This document shows positions 11,619 through 25,200 of a stretch of 64,000 nt of DNA, one piece after another; position 1 is the first letter of the stretch; each line of letters begins with the position of its first letter. The notes under the pieces were generated by a model. It was not told where the DNA came from. It worked only from the letters and a program-made list of their open reading frames with translations, and searched no databases. The stretch is from Deinandra increscens subsp. villosa. Its lineage: Eukaryota; Streptophyta; Magnoliopsida; Asterales; Asteraceae. The stretch covers positions 8,834,766 to 8,898,765 of the forward strand of contig JBCNJP010000006.1 in NCBI GenBank assembly GCA_039602395.1, written 5' to 3'. The position numbers and the translations under genes were made by a program.

Positions 11619-14531
11619 ATGAGTGAATTAAGAAATGGCAGCTCTGGCAAACCTCCAACTTTTACTCCAGATGACTTTGACACATGGAAACTGTGGATGG
11701 AAATTGTCTGCAAGAACACTGAACCCACAATGTGGAAGTCCATCATCCATGGGCCACAGCTCATCACAACACCATCTATACTTGATGATGAGGTTGAACT
11801 TCCAAAGGATTATGAAAATTATTCACATGCTGATCTTAAAAAATGTGAAGGTGACTATAAAGCCATGTGGGCTTTACAGTCTGCACTTCCCAATAACATT
11901 TTAATAGGTTTTAAAAGATGTAATAGTGCTTTTGAATTATGGAAAGCCTTTAATGAAACGTATGAGGGGACTGAGGAAGTTAAGGAGAATAAGAAGGACA
12001 TATTAAAACAAAGATATGAAAATTTCAGTTATAAAACCGGTGAATCAATGTCTGATCAATATTTAAGGTATGTTAAGCTCATTGATGAGTTATAGGAAGT
12101 AGAAGTTAGAATTTCAAATGGTGATATCACTAGAAAATTTCTAAGATCATTACCTGAAAAATGGACTGTCTATTCTGTAAGCATCAAATACAACAAGGAT
12201 CTCAAGACCTTAAAACTTGCTGATCTCCATGGGATATTAAGTGCCCATGAAATAGAAATGCAAGAGAAGACTGGTTCATCAAATAACCAATCTTCCTCTT
12301 CAAAAGGCACTTTGGCCTTAGTCACTGCACATACTGAAAATCAGTTTGACTATGACCATCAAATATATCCTGAGTCGTCGAGTGAACCAGATTTTGTTTC
12401 ATATTTTCAAAATTATGCCAATGTTGCTAATAGCTCTTATGCAGGTTTCACAAGATCTAATCTAGAATGCATAAGTGCAGATGATCTTGAAGAGATTGAC
12501 ATAACCACCCAACTTTCCATGGTGTCACTGAGGGCACAGAGGTTCTATAAGAGAATAAGCAGAAAGTTTAATGGAGATAGGAATGCTCCTATTGGCTTAG
12601 ATAAGTCAAAGGTCAAATGCTACAACTGTCAGTAGTTGGGGCATTTTGCCAGGGAGTGCTCACAACCTAGAGAAGGAGGAGGCTAAAAGGCTGATAAGAA
12701 ACCTGAGTACAAGCCTGCATTAACCAATGCCAGTTCTTCTTCTGGTCCATCTCCACCAAATCCTGCTGCAAACAACTCAACTGCAGCAATTGCAAGTCAA
12801 ACAGGCTTTGTTGACTGGGAGGATGTCATGAGTGAATTTGCTCCCTCAAACCATGCCCTGATGGAAATTGGCCCTACTGAGGTAAATTCAATTTCCTCAT
12901 CTAATGTTGAAACTGTTGCATGCACTCCTACTTGTTTAAAAAGGATAGAGAAACTTAAAAGAATATTCTAAGAGGGAAGACATTGCTTATACCTCCAAAA
13001 CTGATGAATTAAAAGAAACAATAAATCTTTTAAAACATCAACAAACAGATTTCATAACCCAAATGGATGATGTGGTTGCACAGTATAAAACTGTTAAGAA
13101 ACAAAATGAAGATTTTGTGCAACAAATTGAAACTTTGAAAATCCATTTGGAAACTGCAAGAAAAGATGTTGAAAAATATCAAATTTCCAGTGAAAAGGCT
13201 GAAAAACTTTGGGCCTCACAAACTCAAGGGAAGGGGGTTAAACAATTCAAAAGGGTTGTAGATCCTGATTCATATACGAATTTAGTACCACTACCACTAA
13301 ATATAACCTCTGACCAAATAAGAGACTATCATGCAACTGAGGACATCTCCAAAGAATTTGAAAATAAGGAAAAGGAATTTGAACCTTCAAATGTTGAACT
13401 CTTTGGTCTCCCTGCTGTCACTGCTGATACAACATCATCATCAACTACTAACATATTTATTGAGATTGATGACCAAAAATCTCATAACCAACTTTAAAGG
13501 TTTCAAAACCAATTTTAAAACCTTCTGAAACCATGAGTACTGACCTTATTTCCCAAGGACCAGTTACTCAAAAAGTTGAGAAAACTCAAAAACAAGCTTT
13601 CAAAGAAACCAATCTGACCACCAAGTTGACCAAGAAGCAAGTGACTCCAAAACACCAAGATTCCCACAAACCTGAAAAGGAATGTATCATCTGTGGTGAG
13701 TTTGGGCATGTTGCAGTTAACTATGCTTTTAATCCTTTCAAACAAGTCATTTTGAATAATCAAAACCCGTTGAATTCAAGTGCTAAAAAGGGTAAAAAGG
13801 ACATGACACAGGGTGATCATAAAATTATTGGTAAAACTCAAAAGATTTTGGTAGGAAATGAGAAGCATGGGAGCTTCTCAAAGGGTCAAAGAAGTGTGTT
13901 TTCTGCTGAAAATTATTCCGCTGGAACCTCATTTCTTCCTGAAGAACATTCCTCAGGAGGAAGTAAAGTTCACTCGGAACTTTTTAACACTGATTTACCT
14001 TCCGCGGGAACCTCATTGCTTCCTGGAGAACATTCCTCCGGAAGAAATTATGTTCCCTCGGAACCTGTTAAAACAACCAGGTCAACAACTTCTTCTAAAC
14101 AAAGACCTGTTTTTCAATCAACTGAGTTTACAAATCAAACCAATCCACTTTTCCAAGGTAATTCACGAGCTAGATCTGCTCCTAGTGAGAGAAAGAATGT
14201 TTTTGACCAGCATGATGTGCAGACCCATCCTGCACATGTGAGTTCTTATGGAGCTCATCAGCATGCTGAGATTCCCATTGTTGTTAATTCTCAACCCAAA
14301 TTTGAAAATTCAAAAATGAGGAACAACAGAAAATATTGGGAAAAGAAGGCAGTTATCAAAAAGTATGGTTTCCCACAGTGGCAAAGTCATAACAAAAAGG
14401 TTAGTTTTGTTGATTATGCTGAGCCCATAACTCAAAACCAAAAACCAAATGCTGTTTTAACTGAGTACACATATTATGATGCCATGGGAAGACCCAAGAC
14501 CACAGAGGCTTGGGTCCCACAATTTAACTGA
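11619..14531 (+). pseudogene. gag: Element A gag (broken)
   Basis: Starts at ATG 11619, 107 bases past the primer site. The N-terminal part is a copia UBN2/DUF4219-type capsid (F-D-T-W-K-L-W-M near the start, W-A-L-Q-S-A-L-P, S-D-Q-Y-L-R-Y). In-frame TAG stops lie at 12093-12095 and 12633-12635, the second inside the CCHC knuckle C-Y-N-C-Q-stop-L-G-H-F-A-R-E-C. A frameshift follows in the coiled-coil-like 12950-13490 segment. A second, defective knuckle (C-I-I-C-G-E-F-G-H, last Cys lost) lies near 13683. The C-terminus ends W-V-P-Q-F-N then TGA at 14529-14531. The 13.9-14.06 kb part is rich in the same TTCC/GGAA motif as the LTR. Confidence 0.9.
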
Positions 14532-14552
14532 CCATCTTTTTTTTCTATATAG
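14528..14552 (+). promoter_or_regulatory. Gag stop / 3'-splice-like junction, element A
   Basis: The gag stop TGA lies inside CTGAC (14528-14532), a plant branch-point-like motif. A T-rich tract and AG (14551-14552) follow, after which pol is open. The same layout occurs in B, C and E. Confidence 0.5.
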
Positions 14553-17500
14553 GGGGCACCAAATAAATCCCAAAGAAACATCTGGGTTATAGATAGTGGT
14601 TGTTCCTCTCACATGACAGGAAATAAAAACCTTCTTGAAAACACAAAAATACATGATGGAGGGCCTGTTGCTTTTGGAAGCAACAAGGGGCACATTACTG
14701 CACTTGGTAATGTCTCCAATGGAAGTGTTACCTTTGATAAGGTAAGTCTTGTGAATGTTCTTAATTTTAATTTGTTGAGTGTATCACAAATTTGTGATAA
14801 AAACTTGAATGTGTTGTTTAATGACAAAGAAGCTATAGTACTTAAACCTGTAAATAAAATTCCTGATGAAATGATTTTGATCAAAGATAAAAGACATGAT
14901 GGTTTGTACTTGCTTGATATGGCAAGTGTTTGTTACATTTAATGATGGGAACACTTATCTTATATCAAAAGCTTCTTTAGATGAATCTGACCTATGGCAC
15001 AGGAGACTTGGGCATGTAAATTACAAAACCATGAACAAACTGGTAAAATTGGGTTTGGTTAATGGTTTACCACAAAAACAGTTTAATTGTAATGAACATT
15101 GCACTGCTTGTTTGAAGGGCAAACAACACAAGTCTTCTCATAGGACCAAAACTGAGAGTTCTATAACTCAACCCTTAGAATTGCTACATATGGATCTCTT
15201 TGGTCCAACTAGGGTGATGAGTTTAGGGAAGAAATCTTACTGTTTTGTTATTACTGATGATTTTTCAAGGAACACTTGGGTCTTTTTCCTTAGAACTAAG
15301 GATGAGACTCCTGAGTTATTAAAAGCTTTATTTGTCCAACTTGAAAAACAGTCATCTTGTAAGGTCAAAACTATAACATGTGATAATGGGACAGAATTTA
15401 AAAATCATGTTTTAAATTCTTTTTGTGAAGAAAAAGGCATAACTAGATAATACAGTGCTGCTAGGACTCCACAGCAAAATGGTGTTGTTGAAAGGAGAAA
15501 TAGGACACTTATTGAAGCTGCTAGGTCTATGCTTTCTAAATCTAAGCTCCCTGTAACCTTATAGGCAGAAGCAGTGAACACCGCCTGCTATGTTCAGAAC
15601 AGGGTGCTTGTGGTCAAAGGGAAAGACAAAACACCATATGAGCTTTGGAGGAAGAGAAAACCCACAATTTCTTTTCTAAAAGCCTTTGGTTGTCCTGTCA
15701 CAATATTGATAACTAATGAGAACCTGGCTAAGTTTGCTGAAAAGGCAGATGATGGCTACATGGTTGGATACTCTAGGATGTCAAAGGCATACAGAGTATA
15801 CAACACCAGAACTAAAATTATTGAAGAGTCTATTAATGTGTTTTTCAATGAAAAATCCAGGAATAAATTTAGTTCTGAACCCTCTTGGTTGTTTGATATT
15901 GACTCACTAACCCATGCTTTCAACTTTACTGTTGATAAGCCCTTCAGTGAGAATGTGCAGGTTCAGGGGGAGCAAACAACTTCAAATAAGGATGTAAACC
16001 TCAATGGCTATATTCCTTTCTGCTCATATAACCCACAACCCTACATACCACAAGACATATCAACTACTATTGTGATTCAACCAAATGCTGAGCCTATTCC
16101 AGCAACTGAAGTTGAAACTGAATCAAGTTCAAAATCACAATCACTGGTGGATAGCTATGTCTCAGACACAAGTGATGAAGGGAGTGTGCAGTACTCTCCA
16201 TACACTGCAACTGTTGATCATGAAGTGTCCCATGGGTCAACTTACTTTGACTCAATCTCTTTGGAGCACTTCAACTCTCCTCAAACTGAGAGTAGTCAAC
16301 ATGTTTCACCTTCTGCCACTACATCATTACCATCTTCTTCACAAAACAGGTCAAGAACTGTGCTTAGCTTTCAAATGCCAACAGTTATTCCAGCAGCTAG
16401 GCAAGTTCAAAGCCATGAATTCCCTGTGTTCCAGAACACTCAAGTTAGCAAGAATCATCCAATTGGGAATGTGATTGGAAATGTGAATGCCCATGTTCTA
16501 ACCAGAAGTCAATCTGTTGCTGATGCAAATATTTGCCTATTTGCATGCTTTTTATCACAGTAAGCAGAACCTAAGACAGTGGCACAAGCATTGAAGAATA
16601 ATCACTGGGTTGAAGCTATGCAGGAAGAGCTGTTTCAAATCAACAAACAGATAGTTTGGGAATTGGTTGACCTACCAGAAGATGCTCAACCGATTGGAAC
16701 CAAATGGGTGTTTAGAAACAAGAAGGATGAGAGAGGAATTGTGATCAAGAACAAGGCTAGGCTAGTTGTTCAAGGGTATGCACAAGAAGAAGGTATTGAC
16801 TACGATGAAGTTTTTGCTCCTGTGGCAAGACTTGAGGCAATTAGAATTTTTCTCGCCTTTGTTGCACACAAGAACTTCACTATCTACCAAATGGATGTGA
16901 AGAGTGCTTTCCTATATGGAAGACTTAAAGAGGAGGTTTATGTCTGTCAACCACCAGGGTTTGAAGATCCACACCATCCCAATAAGGTGTGTAAACTTAT
17001 CAAGGCTCTATATGGCCTCAAGAAAGCTCCAAGAACCTGGTATGAAACTTTATCAAATTACCTACCTAGAAATGGCTATATTAGAGGTTCAATTGATAAA
17101 ACTCTCTTTATAAAGACTGTGAAGAAGGAGAGGTTACTAGTGCAAATATATGTGGATGACATCATTTTTGGCTCCACTAACTCAAAGCTGTGTAAGGAGT
17201 TTGAAGCTTTGATACAGGACCAATTTGAGATGAGCTCAATGGGTGAACTCACCTTCTTTCTGGGTCTGCAGGTAAGGCAAACTGCAGAGGGTATTTTCTT
17301 GAACCAAGCAAAATACATTCAAGAAATGCTCAAGAGGTTTGACATGATGTCTTCCTCCACTGCTAAAACTCCTATCTCAACATCTCACAATTTGAATTCT
17401 GATCCAGATAGTGCACATGTTGATGAGCACACTTATAGAGCCATGATTGGTTCTTTGATGTATTTAACTGCTAGTAGACCTAATATAATGTTTAGTGTTT

Positions 17501-17845
17501 GTTTATGCTCTAGATATCAATCTGCTCCCAGGGAATCCCACATGAAAGCTGTGAAGGGGATCTTCAGATATCTTAAAAGACAACCAAAGCTTGGGTTGTG
17601 GTATGCTAAGAATGAAGATTTCTCCTTTGTAGCCTACACTGATAGTGACTATGGAGGCTGTTACTTGGACAAGAAGTCAACATCAGGAGGATGTCAGTTC
17701 CTAGGAAATAGATTGGTCTCATGGCAGTGCAAGAAACAAACCTGTGTTTCTACATCTACTGCTGAAGCAGAGTAAATTGCTGCTTCAAGCTGTTGTGGCC
17801 AAGTCTTGTGGATTCAGAATCAACTGCTTGATTATGGAATCAAAC
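14553..17845 (+). pseudogene. pol: Element A pol, N-terminal to RNase H (broken, split by C)
   Basis: Protease motif V-I-D-S-G-C-S-S-H-M lies near 14590. The GAG-pre-integrase zinc finger (H-R-R-L-G-H ... C-T-A-C) lies at 14998-15130. The integrase core has H-M-D-L-F-G-P, D-N-G-T-E and E-R-R-N-R-T-L-I-E. RT runs 16579-17350 with A-R-L-V-V-Q-G-Y and Y-V-D-D (near 17150). RNase H follows with [10 protein letters not shown]. There is one frameshift near 14915 and stops at 15448, 15561, 16561 and 17773 in an otherwise single frame. The gene breaks at the CAAAC target of element C and resumes at 31194. Confidence 0.92.
17841..17845. repeat. Target-site duplication of element C, left
   Basis: CAAAC directly before the 5' LTR of C; repeated at 31189-31193. 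Confidence 0.95.
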
Positions 17846-18198
17846 TGTTAGAGAATGTTTTGATGTCTAGTGCTAGGTCTAGGTATTTTGTCTATGTATT
17901 TGATAGTTTTGTTTAAACTAGTCTCAGCGTACCAGTGGCGGACCAGATGGTACGCATGGACCATCTGGTATGTTGGTTAGTTGGTACGCTGGACAGGTTT
18001 AGTATAAATAGTTAAGTTCGAATAGAGAGAGTTCAGTTGTGAGAGTTGTTGTTTAACTTTGTGTTTTCAAGTGTGTTCTCTCTGTAATCTCTCTCTTGTA
18101 AACGAGGTTGTGATCTATTAAAGAATCGTTTATTTACCTCGTTGTGTACCGAATCCGATTACAATCATGCATTAGCAAGATCATATACGTGTTTTACA
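17846..18198 (+). repeat. 5' LTR of element C
   Basis: 353 bases, starting TGTTAGAG and ending TTTTACA, with a TATA box TATAAATA at 18003-18010. Contains GGACCAGATGGTACG-type repeats upstream of the TATA box. Confidence 0.95.
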
Positions 18199-18200
18199 AG

Positions 18201-18212
18201 TGGTATCAAAGC
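18201..18212 (+). other. Primer-binding site of element C
   Basis: TGGTATCAAAGC, the initiator-Met primer site with one G-to-A change relative to A and E. Confidence 0.88.
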
Positions 18213-18414
18213 AGGTTTGCTCATGATTTCTGATCGGTTTGGGTTTCTAGAGAGAGATACAACTTTTTGGTAAGAATCTCATCAATTCTCCTCAGTTTCA
18301 CGTACATACGATACACATTTTATGTTGAAAATGATCCGTGAGTGTTTCCTTTAAGTTCTACATCGATTTCACGTCCAGAAACTAATTTTTTTTGAAAATA
18401 AGTCGTATTATGTT

Positions 18415-18720
18415 TGGTACGCTGCTGGTACGGCTCAAGAACAGGGTGGTACGCGACTGGTCCGCACGGCAATCTTCATCAGAAATTTGGTCCGTGGAAA
18501 GTGGTCCGCAGGACAATCTTCATATTCTGGTTGGTGGTAGTTATTGACTGGTTCGTGGCAGTTGCAACGTACCATTTTGGTTCGTTCAATATTTTTGGTA
18601 TGTTGAAAGGTGGTCTGCCGGTGGTACGTCTTTGTAGTTCTGGTTCGTGTGTTGGTACGTGAAGAATTTGGTACGTTGAGTTGAATTTTAGTACGCCGAT
18701 CGCTAATTTGGTACGCCAGA
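18415..18720 (+). repeat. GGTACG/GGTCCG repeat in the gag leader of C
   Basis: The short words TGGTACG, TGGTCCG and TGGTTCG recur about 18 times between the primer site and the gag ATG. The same words occur in the LTR and again upstream of ORF2 (27418-27565). Confidence 0.75.
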
Positions 18721-18741
18721 TCAGTTTTTGATTCTACAATC

Positions 18742-21700
18742 ATGGATCTGTTCCAGGCTTTTGCAGCAATGTCTACGACCGTTCAAGCTTTACTGAATTA
18801 CGATAACGAGATAGGAACTACAAACAAAGTTCCTAAATTGATGAAATTTGAATATTTCCATAATTGGAAAACTCGTTATGAATCGTACATCGGTGTGACG
18901 GATGTTATAGTATGGACTCCAATGCTGGATGGTTATCAAGTTCCAAAGTTTACAACTGGTGAGTTTGCTGGTCAAATACAGTCGTATAACAAGATGAATG
19001 ATGTTAAGAAAGAATCTTTCAAGCTGGAAAAGAAAGCCTATTCAAACTTATCAATGGCTTTACCAAAATATATTTTGCATCAGTTTATAATGCATACAAC
19101 ATCAAAAGCGTTATGGGATGCATTGTGTCACAGATGTGAAGGCAATGCTCAATACAAGAAAAGTAAGAAAAAGGTGTTGTTGAAGGAATTTGATAATTTG
19201 TCATGTTCCAAATGAAACTATAAATGATCTCATTTCAAGACTATCACATTTGGTAAGCGAACTTGACATAGTTAGGGTGAGTAAAGAAGCAAGTGAATTG
19301 AAGGAAGAGTTGTTAGATGCTCTACTTGCATCATGGGAAGGCTATATTTTATTGTTGACACATGATAAGGGATTTGATGATATTACCTGTGATGATTTAA
19401 CAAGAAACTTGCTAGCTCGGCAATTAGATATGAAGTGGGTTAAAACTCTACGAGCTCAAGTTCAAAATCCCGATGTGTACTTTGGTGAGAATTCTTCCAC
19501 TATGCATGCAAAAGCAAAAGCTAACTCAAATCCACCGATTACTGCATTTTATGTGGAAAATACTTCAGGTGGACATGCAAATATGCTTCGGGGTTCTTTA
19601 AGTGAAAGCTACACTACCAAAGCCGCAGTGACATATCCAGTTTACTCAAGTTAATAATCTTCTACTCCAACATCAAATCAGAGTGCATTTTTAGCTAAGA
19701 CCACAAATGATTTTATGGCACTATTTTCAGCAATGGTCTCTTCATATGATGGGGTGGTAGCAGTAAAATTGACTAGTGCTGAGTTAACAGATGAAGATTA
19801 TGAACAAATTGACCCTGATGACTTAGAATTGATGGATATCAACTGGTCGATGGTTATGCTTGTCAGAAGAGGCAAAAAGTTTATGCAAAGAACAGGCCGT
19901 AAAGATCTCAATCCTGAAGGCAAACTTGGATTTGATAAATCTAAGGTTTGGTGCTATAATTGTCAAAATTATGGTCACTTTGCTAAAGAATGCAACAAGG
20001 TCAAGAAACAAGAAACTTCAAAGTTATACCAAAAGTATGTTGCTCAAAGTAACAAAGCATCGGGAAGTAATTCTAGCCCATCCAGTTCAAATGCACATGC
20101 TAGTGGGTCAAACTCAGAATCTAAAGCTTTGGTCTCACAAACTGGTGAAGATTATGATTGGGCTGCGGATTTTCCCGATGAATCTGCATTTTTTTGTACT
20201 GAAGAATGAAATGTGACAGTTGAGGATGATACTGATCTTCCTGGTGAAGATTTCTTTGCTGAAGGCCAACAAGCTTTTAAGGCCGACATTCAGGTAGATT
20301 CTAAAATCTGTGAATTTTGCATGACATCTGCTAACCAAATGAAGGAACTTTCTGATGAGAAAGGCATGTATTATGATAAATACATGTTAGCAGAAGAAAA
20401 TGTCAAAATTTACAAACAAAGGTGGGAGGCCGTTAAGGCTGAACTAAAAAGTGAGCATGCCTTGATTCTGAGCACAAAAATAGAATTAAATAACAAAACT
20501 GAAGATTATATTTTTTGTGAGAAAAAACTTACAGAAGCAAATGCTAAATTTCTGATTTAAATATTGAAATATTAGATCTTCAAAGACAACTTGAAAATTT
20601 CAGAAATTCATCTTCCTTTGCAAAGATGAAAATTTGAAAGAGGTGCTCAAAGAATCAGGTTGTACTTCAGTTCGTCCACCTATTGTTCATGGTCTAGGAC
20701 CAAATGAATCTGAGATCAAACCAGCTGTTGTGTTTGATTATTCTATGTTTACTGAGGGATCATCTGATAAATCTAAAGGCACTCATAAGAGAAAGCCTGT
20801 CAAACTTGTATCCAAAATTGCCAATGAGGTTCCCAAACAGTCTGAATCTCATGACTCGGTGGTTGAAAAACCTAAAAGTGTAAAACTTACACCTTTAGAG
20901 GCTGCTCAGAAAATCATTGAAACCGAAAAAACAATGAAAGATTTTGAAAACGCAAAGTTTGCAAAAGGTCGTGATTTGTTTTTTGAACGAGATTCTGTAA
21001 CTGTGAGCAACACAACCACACCTGATGTTAACTCAATACCGGTGCCTCCGTCGAGATCGGCAAAATTTAATGGCATCGGGTTTGGACACCCTGATGAAGT
21101 TTCTACGGTCAATCAAAAGAAACCTCAGAAAGTTCAACAGAATGACAAGAAAATTGTCAAGTTTGGGAACTCTGATGAAAAACTGAAAAGTGAAGCTGAG
21201 ATTGGTGAATCTTCTCAGAAAGTGAGAATGTATTGTCTCAAAGGTAGTGATACCATATTCTCAGATGAAACATTCCCATTATGTTGTGTTGACTCAAAAA
21301 GAGTTGCTAAAGTGTTCTATGCTGATTCAGAAGAAAAATGTGTGTCTGATCATGAACCTGTGAAAAATGGTTCATTGTTGAAACTTAGAACTAGTCCAGA
21401 TGATCAGATTTCTTACAAGTCTCACACTCCAAAAGATCAGAAGTTGTCATCAAAGTCAAAAACTTCAAAATATTCACCTAAGAACTTTTACAATTCTTAA
21501 GGTAAATTTTCTGCTAAAACAAACAGTTTTGACTATGAATCATACGGTTCTTGTGAGGATTATGATTTCTATGATGACTTTGGTCCTTATGAACAAAATT
21601 TTGGACAATTTGAGAAAAACAAAAACAACCGTGTCAAACCCAACGGATATTCTGATCATTGTGGAGTTGATGATTATGGTTTTTACAATCAATTTGGATA

Positions 21701-22187
21701 TATTGGTCCATTGTTTAAACCTCATCCAAAGCACAAATCTCAAAGATTTAGTGCTAAGGTACCAAGGAGAGTGGTTAAACAAATGACTGCTGATAACACC
21801 TCAACTGATTCAGGAGGTGGTTTTTCTATGGTTTTTGTTGATCGTAAGAGGTGTTATCATTGTTACTAAAAGGGTCATCTAAGAAATAGATGTCTGGTTT
21901 TGGCAAAGAAACGAGCTTCTGCTGTTAGTAATGAAAAATCTGAAAAAGTTTCTGAGCCAAAACAGATAGATGAAAAGGTGGTCACAAAAAAAAATTTCAA
22001 AAGAGAAAAAAATTTCAAACATCAAAGTTCATTCGGTAGTTCATCTTCGGGTGATGTTACCACGGATTCATCTACTCCAGTGTTAAGGCAAAAGTGGCTG
22101 CCTAAATTGACCTTAAAAGCCACTGAGGATTTTTCTGAAGACACCTTTCGACCCAAAGCTGAAAGCTTGGATCCAGATGCTCACTAA
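18742..22187 (+). pseudogene. gag: Element C gag (broken)
   Basis: ATG 18742 opens a capsid region clearly related to element E gag (shared N-E-I-G-T-T-x-K-V-P-K-L near the start, then N-W-K-x-R-x-E-S). A frameshift lies near 19200, then stops at 19652 and 20207 and a further frame change near 20570-20630. A first CCHC knuckle C-Y-N-C-Q-N-Y-G-H-F-A-K-E-C lies near 19956-19995. The middle is charged and helical. A second knuckle, C-Y-H-C-Y-stop-K-G-H-L-R-N-R-C, near 21853-21893 contains a stop. Gag ends D-P-D-A-H then TAA at 22185-22187, just before a 3'-splice-like AG. Confidence 0.88.
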
Positions 22188-22207
22188 TTATTTGCTGAAA
22201 TGTGCAG
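22184..22207 (+). promoter_or_regulatory. Gag stop / 3'-splice-like junction, element C
   Basis: The stop TAA lies inside CTAAT (22184-22188). TGTGCAG follows, with AG at 22206-22207, and the pol frame opens directly after. The same motif set, CTAAT then TGTGCAG, occurs in E. Confidence 0.5.
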
Positions 22208-25200
22208 GGTGCTCGAAAGCCAGCTGTCAACAACTTCTGGGTCGTTGATTGTGGAGCATCCAGGCACATGACGGGTAATATTTCCTTGCTTTCAGACGTC
22301 AAACCAATTCAAGGAGGAAACGTTACTTTCGCTGGCACTAAAGGTGGTAGAATTACTGGTGAAGGAAAGATGGGTAACGAGAAGATTTCATTTGAAAAAG
22401 TCCAATTTGTACAAGAGTTGCAACACAACTTGCTGAGTGTATCTCAATTTTGTGATAAGCAGTATACTTCTACTTTCACAAGTTCTGAGTGCTTGATTCT
22501 GAAACCTGGTATTCAAATTCCTGACGATTGGATCATTATGCGAGCTCCTAGATTTCGTGATTTGTATGTGTTGAATATGAATCAGACTTCATCTGCGGTA
22601 TATGCTACGTGTTTTTATATCAAAGGCTATAGAAAAAGAATCCATCTTGTGGCATCATTGCATGGGGCACATCAACTACCGGAAGATGAATTACTTGGTC
22701 AACCATAATCTGGTAGAAGGAGTTTCAAAGAATAGGTTTTCTATTAATGATGTGTGTGTCTTCTGTAAGAAAGGTAAACAAAGGAAGAAGTCTCATCCGT
22801 CCAAGCGTTTGAATTCAATTGTAACTCCTTTGGAACTGCTTCATATGGATCTTTTTGGTCCTGTGAATATTCGCAGTATTGAGGGAAGTTTCTATTGTTT
22901 GGTCATTACGGATGATTCTTCTCGGTTTTCATGGGTGGTGTCTCTAGCTTCAAAGGATGAAACTCCAGATTCAATTCAGAAGCTATTATCCAAGTTTGAA
23001 TCGATATATAAGTTCAAAGTCTGTCACATTCATACTGATAATGGTACTGAATAAGAGAATGCTAAGTTGACAGCTTTTTGTGATTCCCTTGGAATCAAAC
23101 AAGAATTCAGTGTGCCGTATACTCCGCAACAAAATGGGGTAGCTGAACGAAAGAATCGAACATTGATTGAGACGGCTCGAACTTTGCTGGCCGATGCACA
23201 TTTACCGATAAAGTTTTTGTCTGAAGCAGTGCATACTGCATGCTATGTACTCAATCGTGTTCTGATTGTTAAGCGATTTAACAAAACAAGTTATGAGTTT
23301 CTTAAAGGTTGAAAGCCAAATTTAAACTTTTTGGAACCATTTGGGTGTTTATGCACAGTTCTCAAGGAAGGTGGGAAGTTTGCAGCTAAAGCTATTGACG
23401 GCATTTTTGTTGGTTATCATCATCCAATGAAACGTGTTTACTTTCCTTCTTCCAAGACCATTAAGAATCATGTGAATGTGGATTGTCAAAAACATACCTT
23501 TCTACAACCCAAATCGGTTGATATTCGGGCTTTTAATTACAAGTGTTTACTTGATTCTTTCACGGCTGCACAACCTGATTCTGATGAAGAGGATCCTGAT
23601 GTTTTAGCTGCTTTGCTACACACAATGAAGAGTCCTGGACCAGGATCATGGATTCCTATGCTTTCAAGTACTTCTACTGCTCTTGCGTCATCTAGTCAGA
23701 ACGTTTCTAATTTAGAAACAATGAGTTCTTCTGATGATGATGAAAGTACTTTTCATGAAGCTGAATCGCACCCGTTGATGATCAAATTCATTTACTAAGT
23801 ACAAGTTCTTCTGTGCCAAATTCTTTACAAATTGGTGACTTATCAAGTTCAGAAGACGCAGATGCAAATTTAAATAATCTGGCAGATAATCTTGAAGTTT
23901 CTGATTCAACAAATCTTAGGATTCACAATATTCATCGTCAAGAGAACATAATTGGAGATCCGAATTCGGGAGTGCGTACACGACATCAATTGTCAGAGAA
24001 TGTTGATGCTTTAATTGCAGAAATTAGAGATTCAGGGGTTCAGAATGAAGTTTTTCACTCGTGTTTTCTATCTCAAGTGGAACCTACCAATGTTGATAAA
24101 GCGTTGGAAGATGCTTCTTGGGTTGAAGCAATGCAAGAAGAGTTGCAACAATTTCAAAAATTGGGTGTTTGGCATCTCGTGGATTTACCTATCAATTCTA
24201 AAGAACCTTGTGGTACGAAGTGGGTATTCAAATGTAAGAAAGACGATCGCAGTGTCATTGTTAGAAACAAGGCACGATTAGTGGTTCAAGGTTTTTCCCA
24301 GATCGAAGGCATTGATTTCAACGAAGTGTATGCTCCTGTAGCAAGAATTGAAGCTATCAGGATATTTCTAGCTTTCGCGGCACATCACGGATTTAAGGTG
24401 TATCAGATGGATGTCAAAAGTGCTTTTCTGAATGGAAAGATTCGTGAAGAAGTTTATGTGAAGCAACCGCCTGGTTTTTATGATCCGGAGTTTCCTGATA
24501 GAGTGTACAAGTTAGACAAGGCTTTATATGGTCTGCATCAAACTCCAAGAGCTTGGTATGAGACGCTTTCTACACACTTGCTTAATAATGGGTTTCGGCA
24601 TGGCAAGGTGGATTGTACTCTATTTTCTAAGAAGTTCAGGAAGGATCTATTGCTTGTTCAAGTCTATGTTGATGATATTATCTTTGGAAGCACAAACGAC
24701 AGCTTATATAAAGAATTTGAGCGGGTTATGCAAAGTAAGTTTGAGATGAGCTCTATGGGGGAGATGGGTTTCTTTCTAGGTCTTCAGGTCCATCAATCTG
24801 CCAAAGGCATATTTTTGCACCAAACGAAATATGTGTCTGATATTTTGGCCCGTTTCAAGATTGGCGATGTTCGGATTCCAAGTACCCCAATTCAGGTTTC
24901 ACATGGTCTCGAACCAGATGAATCCGGTGCAAATGTTGATCCGACATTGTTTGGGGCTATGATTGGTTCTCTTATGTATTTGACCTAATCTCGTCCTGAT
25001 ATTATGTTTACTGTTTGTTTATGTGCTAGGTACCAGGCTTCACATATGGTAGTAGTAAAACGAATTTTTGCTTATTTGAAGGGTAATCCGGATCTTGGCA
25101 TCTGGTACCCTAATGATAATAAGTTTGAGTTATCGGCGTATTCTGACTCGGATTATGGCGGATGCAAAATCAACTTTAAATCGACCACTGCCGGATGTCA

